Source: CAYGGE01 sp966250865 | Lineage (GTDB): Bacteria; Patescibacteriota; UBA1384; CAYGGE01 | Direction: 5' to 3' | Assembly: GCA_966250865.1 (NCBI GenBank) | Contig: CBINIT010000017.1 | Coordinates: 1-23,655 of the forward strand | Length of the DNA: 23,655 bases | In this document: piece by piece, positions 22,081 to 23,655 of the stretch | How positions within the stretch are numbered: position 1 is the stretch's first letter | How the letters are laid out: every line of letters starts with the position of its first letter | Made by a program: the position numbers and the translations under genes | The notes under the pieces: model-generated | What the model was told of the DNA's origin: nothing | Databases searched by the model: none | The model's input: only the letters and a program-made list of their open reading frames with translations

Positions 22081-23655
22081 ATTCGTGGAGCTCTTTGCCG
22101 ACAAGCACCCAAGCTTTGTGTGTCTTTGGATTGGCCCGAACGAGCCTAATGTTCTTTTGCCATTTCTGAGGTAGGAGATACTGATGAACGAACTGTCCAT
22201 TCTTGTCGAACTCAATGATTCTCGGTTGAATCTTGTCGTTGCCGCGATCAGCCAGATAGTAGTTATTTGCATCTTCGACCGCAAAGAAGTTTAAGGGATT
22301 ACTGATTGTATCGTAAGGCGTTGGGATGTTGGTCAGGCTAAACTCATTCAGTCGACCGCGGACGTATTTGCTGACGACCCCGGTTTTATGGAGTGCAAAG
22401 ACATTGCCGTCGATGGCTAATCCAATGCCGTCGGTAAGGCTAACCTTACTGGTTTTGGTGTACTCTTCTTTCGCCACAGTCGTTCCGGTTACCGTGTATT
22501 TCCAGATTTCGCTACCGGCTGGATCAAGGAGATAGAAGATGCCGCCAAAGCTGCTGAGGCCGGTTCCTACGGGAACGTCGCCATCGGCGAGGTCCAGTTT
22601 CGTCAAGTTTTTTCCGTTTAGTTGGTAGAGCTGGCCATCAAAAGTTTGCACCATGATAGTTTTTGCTGCCGTGTCGAGATGCATGAGATTTGCAGCCTTG
22701 CCCCCTGGAAGATCAGCCAAGTGCGTTGCCTCACCACCGGTCAAAAGGATCTGCTTGATCTCGCCTTTGTCAGTGCTGTAGTAGAGGTTGCCATCATGGA
22801 TAAGCCCGGTCTGTGCCGTCTCATTAAGAGTAAGGAGGGGGGTCTCACCAGAAAGGTGCGTTGCGCCAGCAAGGATAGTAAGTTCTTTCTCTGCTTCAGT
22901 AACTAGCTTTTGCGCTGCCTTAGCCTGCTCGGTGTCTTTGCCGAGTTCGTTGTTTTTCGCGATGAGATCGAGGAGTGCCGCTCGTGCCTTGTTGTTATTG
23001 CCAAAGATCTTGGCTTGCTTCGCCTCTTCGGAAAGATCTTCCATCTCGTTAAAAATAGCTCGGGCAACTGCTGGGTTAATTTTCTCGTCCTTTTGACGGA
23101 ATTCGATACCGGTGCCAATGGCGATCAAGAGAACGACCGCTGTGACAATATACCAGGTTCGAGGAGAGCGTTTGAATGTTGTGATCAGTTGTTGAATGGT
23201 TGCCGCTGCTAGGTTGATAAGTGTTTGCAGGAGAAGATTCAGACCGGTCGATCGGTTGCGCCTAGCTGTGTAATGATTGACGACCGGCCCACCTTCTTTA
23301 TCGGTGCTGAAAGTGGGGATGCTGAGGTTCAGTTTTCCAGGTTTCGCTTTGTTCAGTGCCTCGCCTACTTTGGAAAAGGTAGGAGTGGCACCTTCTTTTA
23401 GTTGGCTAAGAAGCTGGGAGCTACCTGTCGTTGCGGTTGACGCAAGGTCTTGAGCTTTAGGCTGAATCTGTTCGCGATAGGTTTTTTTCGTTGTTCGCTG
23501 GAGTTTGCGTAGTCCAGCAGAGGACTGTTTACCGATCAACTTTGCGAGTCTGGCGAAGGGCGCACCAATTATCTTGAGGTAGTAGCTCGTAACATGCCAG
23601 GTTGAGTCGATTTTTTGATCAAGATAAATAGTATCAATATTGTTTTTGAGAGCGG
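22064..23655 (-). CDS. Membrane protein with probable C-terminal beta-propeller, 5' partial
   Basis: I do not recognise this gene. The frame is open to the window edge, so the N-terminus is missing; the TTG at 23539 is probably internal, since 38 further codons precede it without a stop. Visible in order are a Lys/Arg/Gln-rich cytoplasmic stretch, one membrane helix (TWYIVTAVVLLIAIGTGIEF, about 23096-23155), a charged helical region likely to form a coiled coil (about 22890-23090), and a C-terminal half with repeated short beta motifs such as LIHDGNLYYSTDKGEIKQIL, DGQLYQLNGKNLTKL and SEIWKYTVTG, which look like propeller blades. A PPM-type phosphatase or other signalling domain upstream is possible but cannot be seen. 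The stop overlaps the HAM1-like gene tail to tail. Confidence 0.8.
   Translation of the reverse strand, partial: ALKNNIDTIYLDQKIDSTWHVTSYYLKIIGAPFARLAKLIGKQSSAGLRKLQRTTKKTYREQIQPKAQDLASTATTGSSQLLSQLKEGATPTFSKVGEALNKAKPGKLNLSIPTFSTDKEGGPVVNHYTARRNRSTGLNLLLQTLINLAAATIQQLITTFKRSPRTWYIVTAVVLLIAIGTGIEFRQKDEKINPAVARAIFNEMEDLSEEAKQAKIFGNNNKARAALLDLIAKNNELGKDTEQAKAAQKLVTEAEKELTILAGATHLSGETPLLTLNETAQTGLIHDGNLYYSTDKGEIKQILLTGGEATHLADLPGGKAANLMHLDTAAKTIMVQTFDGQLYQLNGKNLTKLDLADGDVPVGTGLSSFGGIFYLLDPAGSEIWKYTVTGTTVAKEEYTKTSKVSLTDGIGLAIDGNVFALHKTGVVSKYVRGRLNEFSLTNIPTPYDTISNPLNFFAVEDANNYYLADRGNDKIQPRIIEFDKNGQFVHQYLLPQKWQKNIRLVRANPKTHKAWVLVGKELHEFTLVQ

Overview
The window is a densely coded bacterial stretch with no tRNA, rRNA, CRISPR array or insertion sequence that I can see. 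Gene content and style suggest a Candidate Phyla Radiation (Patescibacteria) genome, possibly Saccharibacteria-like. The grounds are compact and reduced Mur enzymes, a MurF-type ligase without the usual N-terminal domain, lineage-flavoured motifs in MurD and MurG, a TsaC-TsaE fusion, and a membrane-anchored protein with a probable propeller. This placement is inference. UGA is a normal stop here (it ends murB and the HAM1-like gene), which argues against the recoded Gracilibacteria/Absconditabacteria.

Region 1 (1-6692, + strand) is a cell-wall/division cluster: murD (5' end off the window), ftsW, murG, murC, murB and a second, divergent murB paralogue. Genes abut or overlap by a base, as in one operon. 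Together they cover D-Glu addition, lipid II formation, glycan polymerisation, L-Ala addition and UDP-MurNAc formation. Region 2 (6697-8909, - strand) carries tRNA t6A genes: a TsaC-TsaE fusion followed by tsaD. Between them lies a symmetric inverted array of 8-bp repeats. Region 3 (8979-10972, +) holds a MurF-type ligase and ftsQ; ftsQ seems to start at AUU behind a strong Shine-Dalgarno site. Region 4 (11046-14989, +) is recJ, radA and a membrane PIN-TRAM (YacL-type) protein. Region 5 (15024-17876, -) is a class A penicillin-binding protein with Ig-like and fibronectin III tails. Region 6 (17966-22080, +) is tyrS, a membrane-anchored unknown, argS and a HAM1/RdgB-like pyrophosphatase. Region 7 (22064 to the window end, -) is a 5'-incomplete membrane protein with a probable beta-propeller.

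No gene-free stretch exceeds about 90 bases. The divergent gaps (8910-8978 and 17877-17965) hold credible promoters. Two TATAAT boxes lie so near the start codons of murF and recJ that the transcripts would be leaderless or nearly so. The most interesting points are the octamer inverted array, the AUU-start ftsQ, the tandem MurB that lacks the catalytic serine, and the possible leaderless starts.
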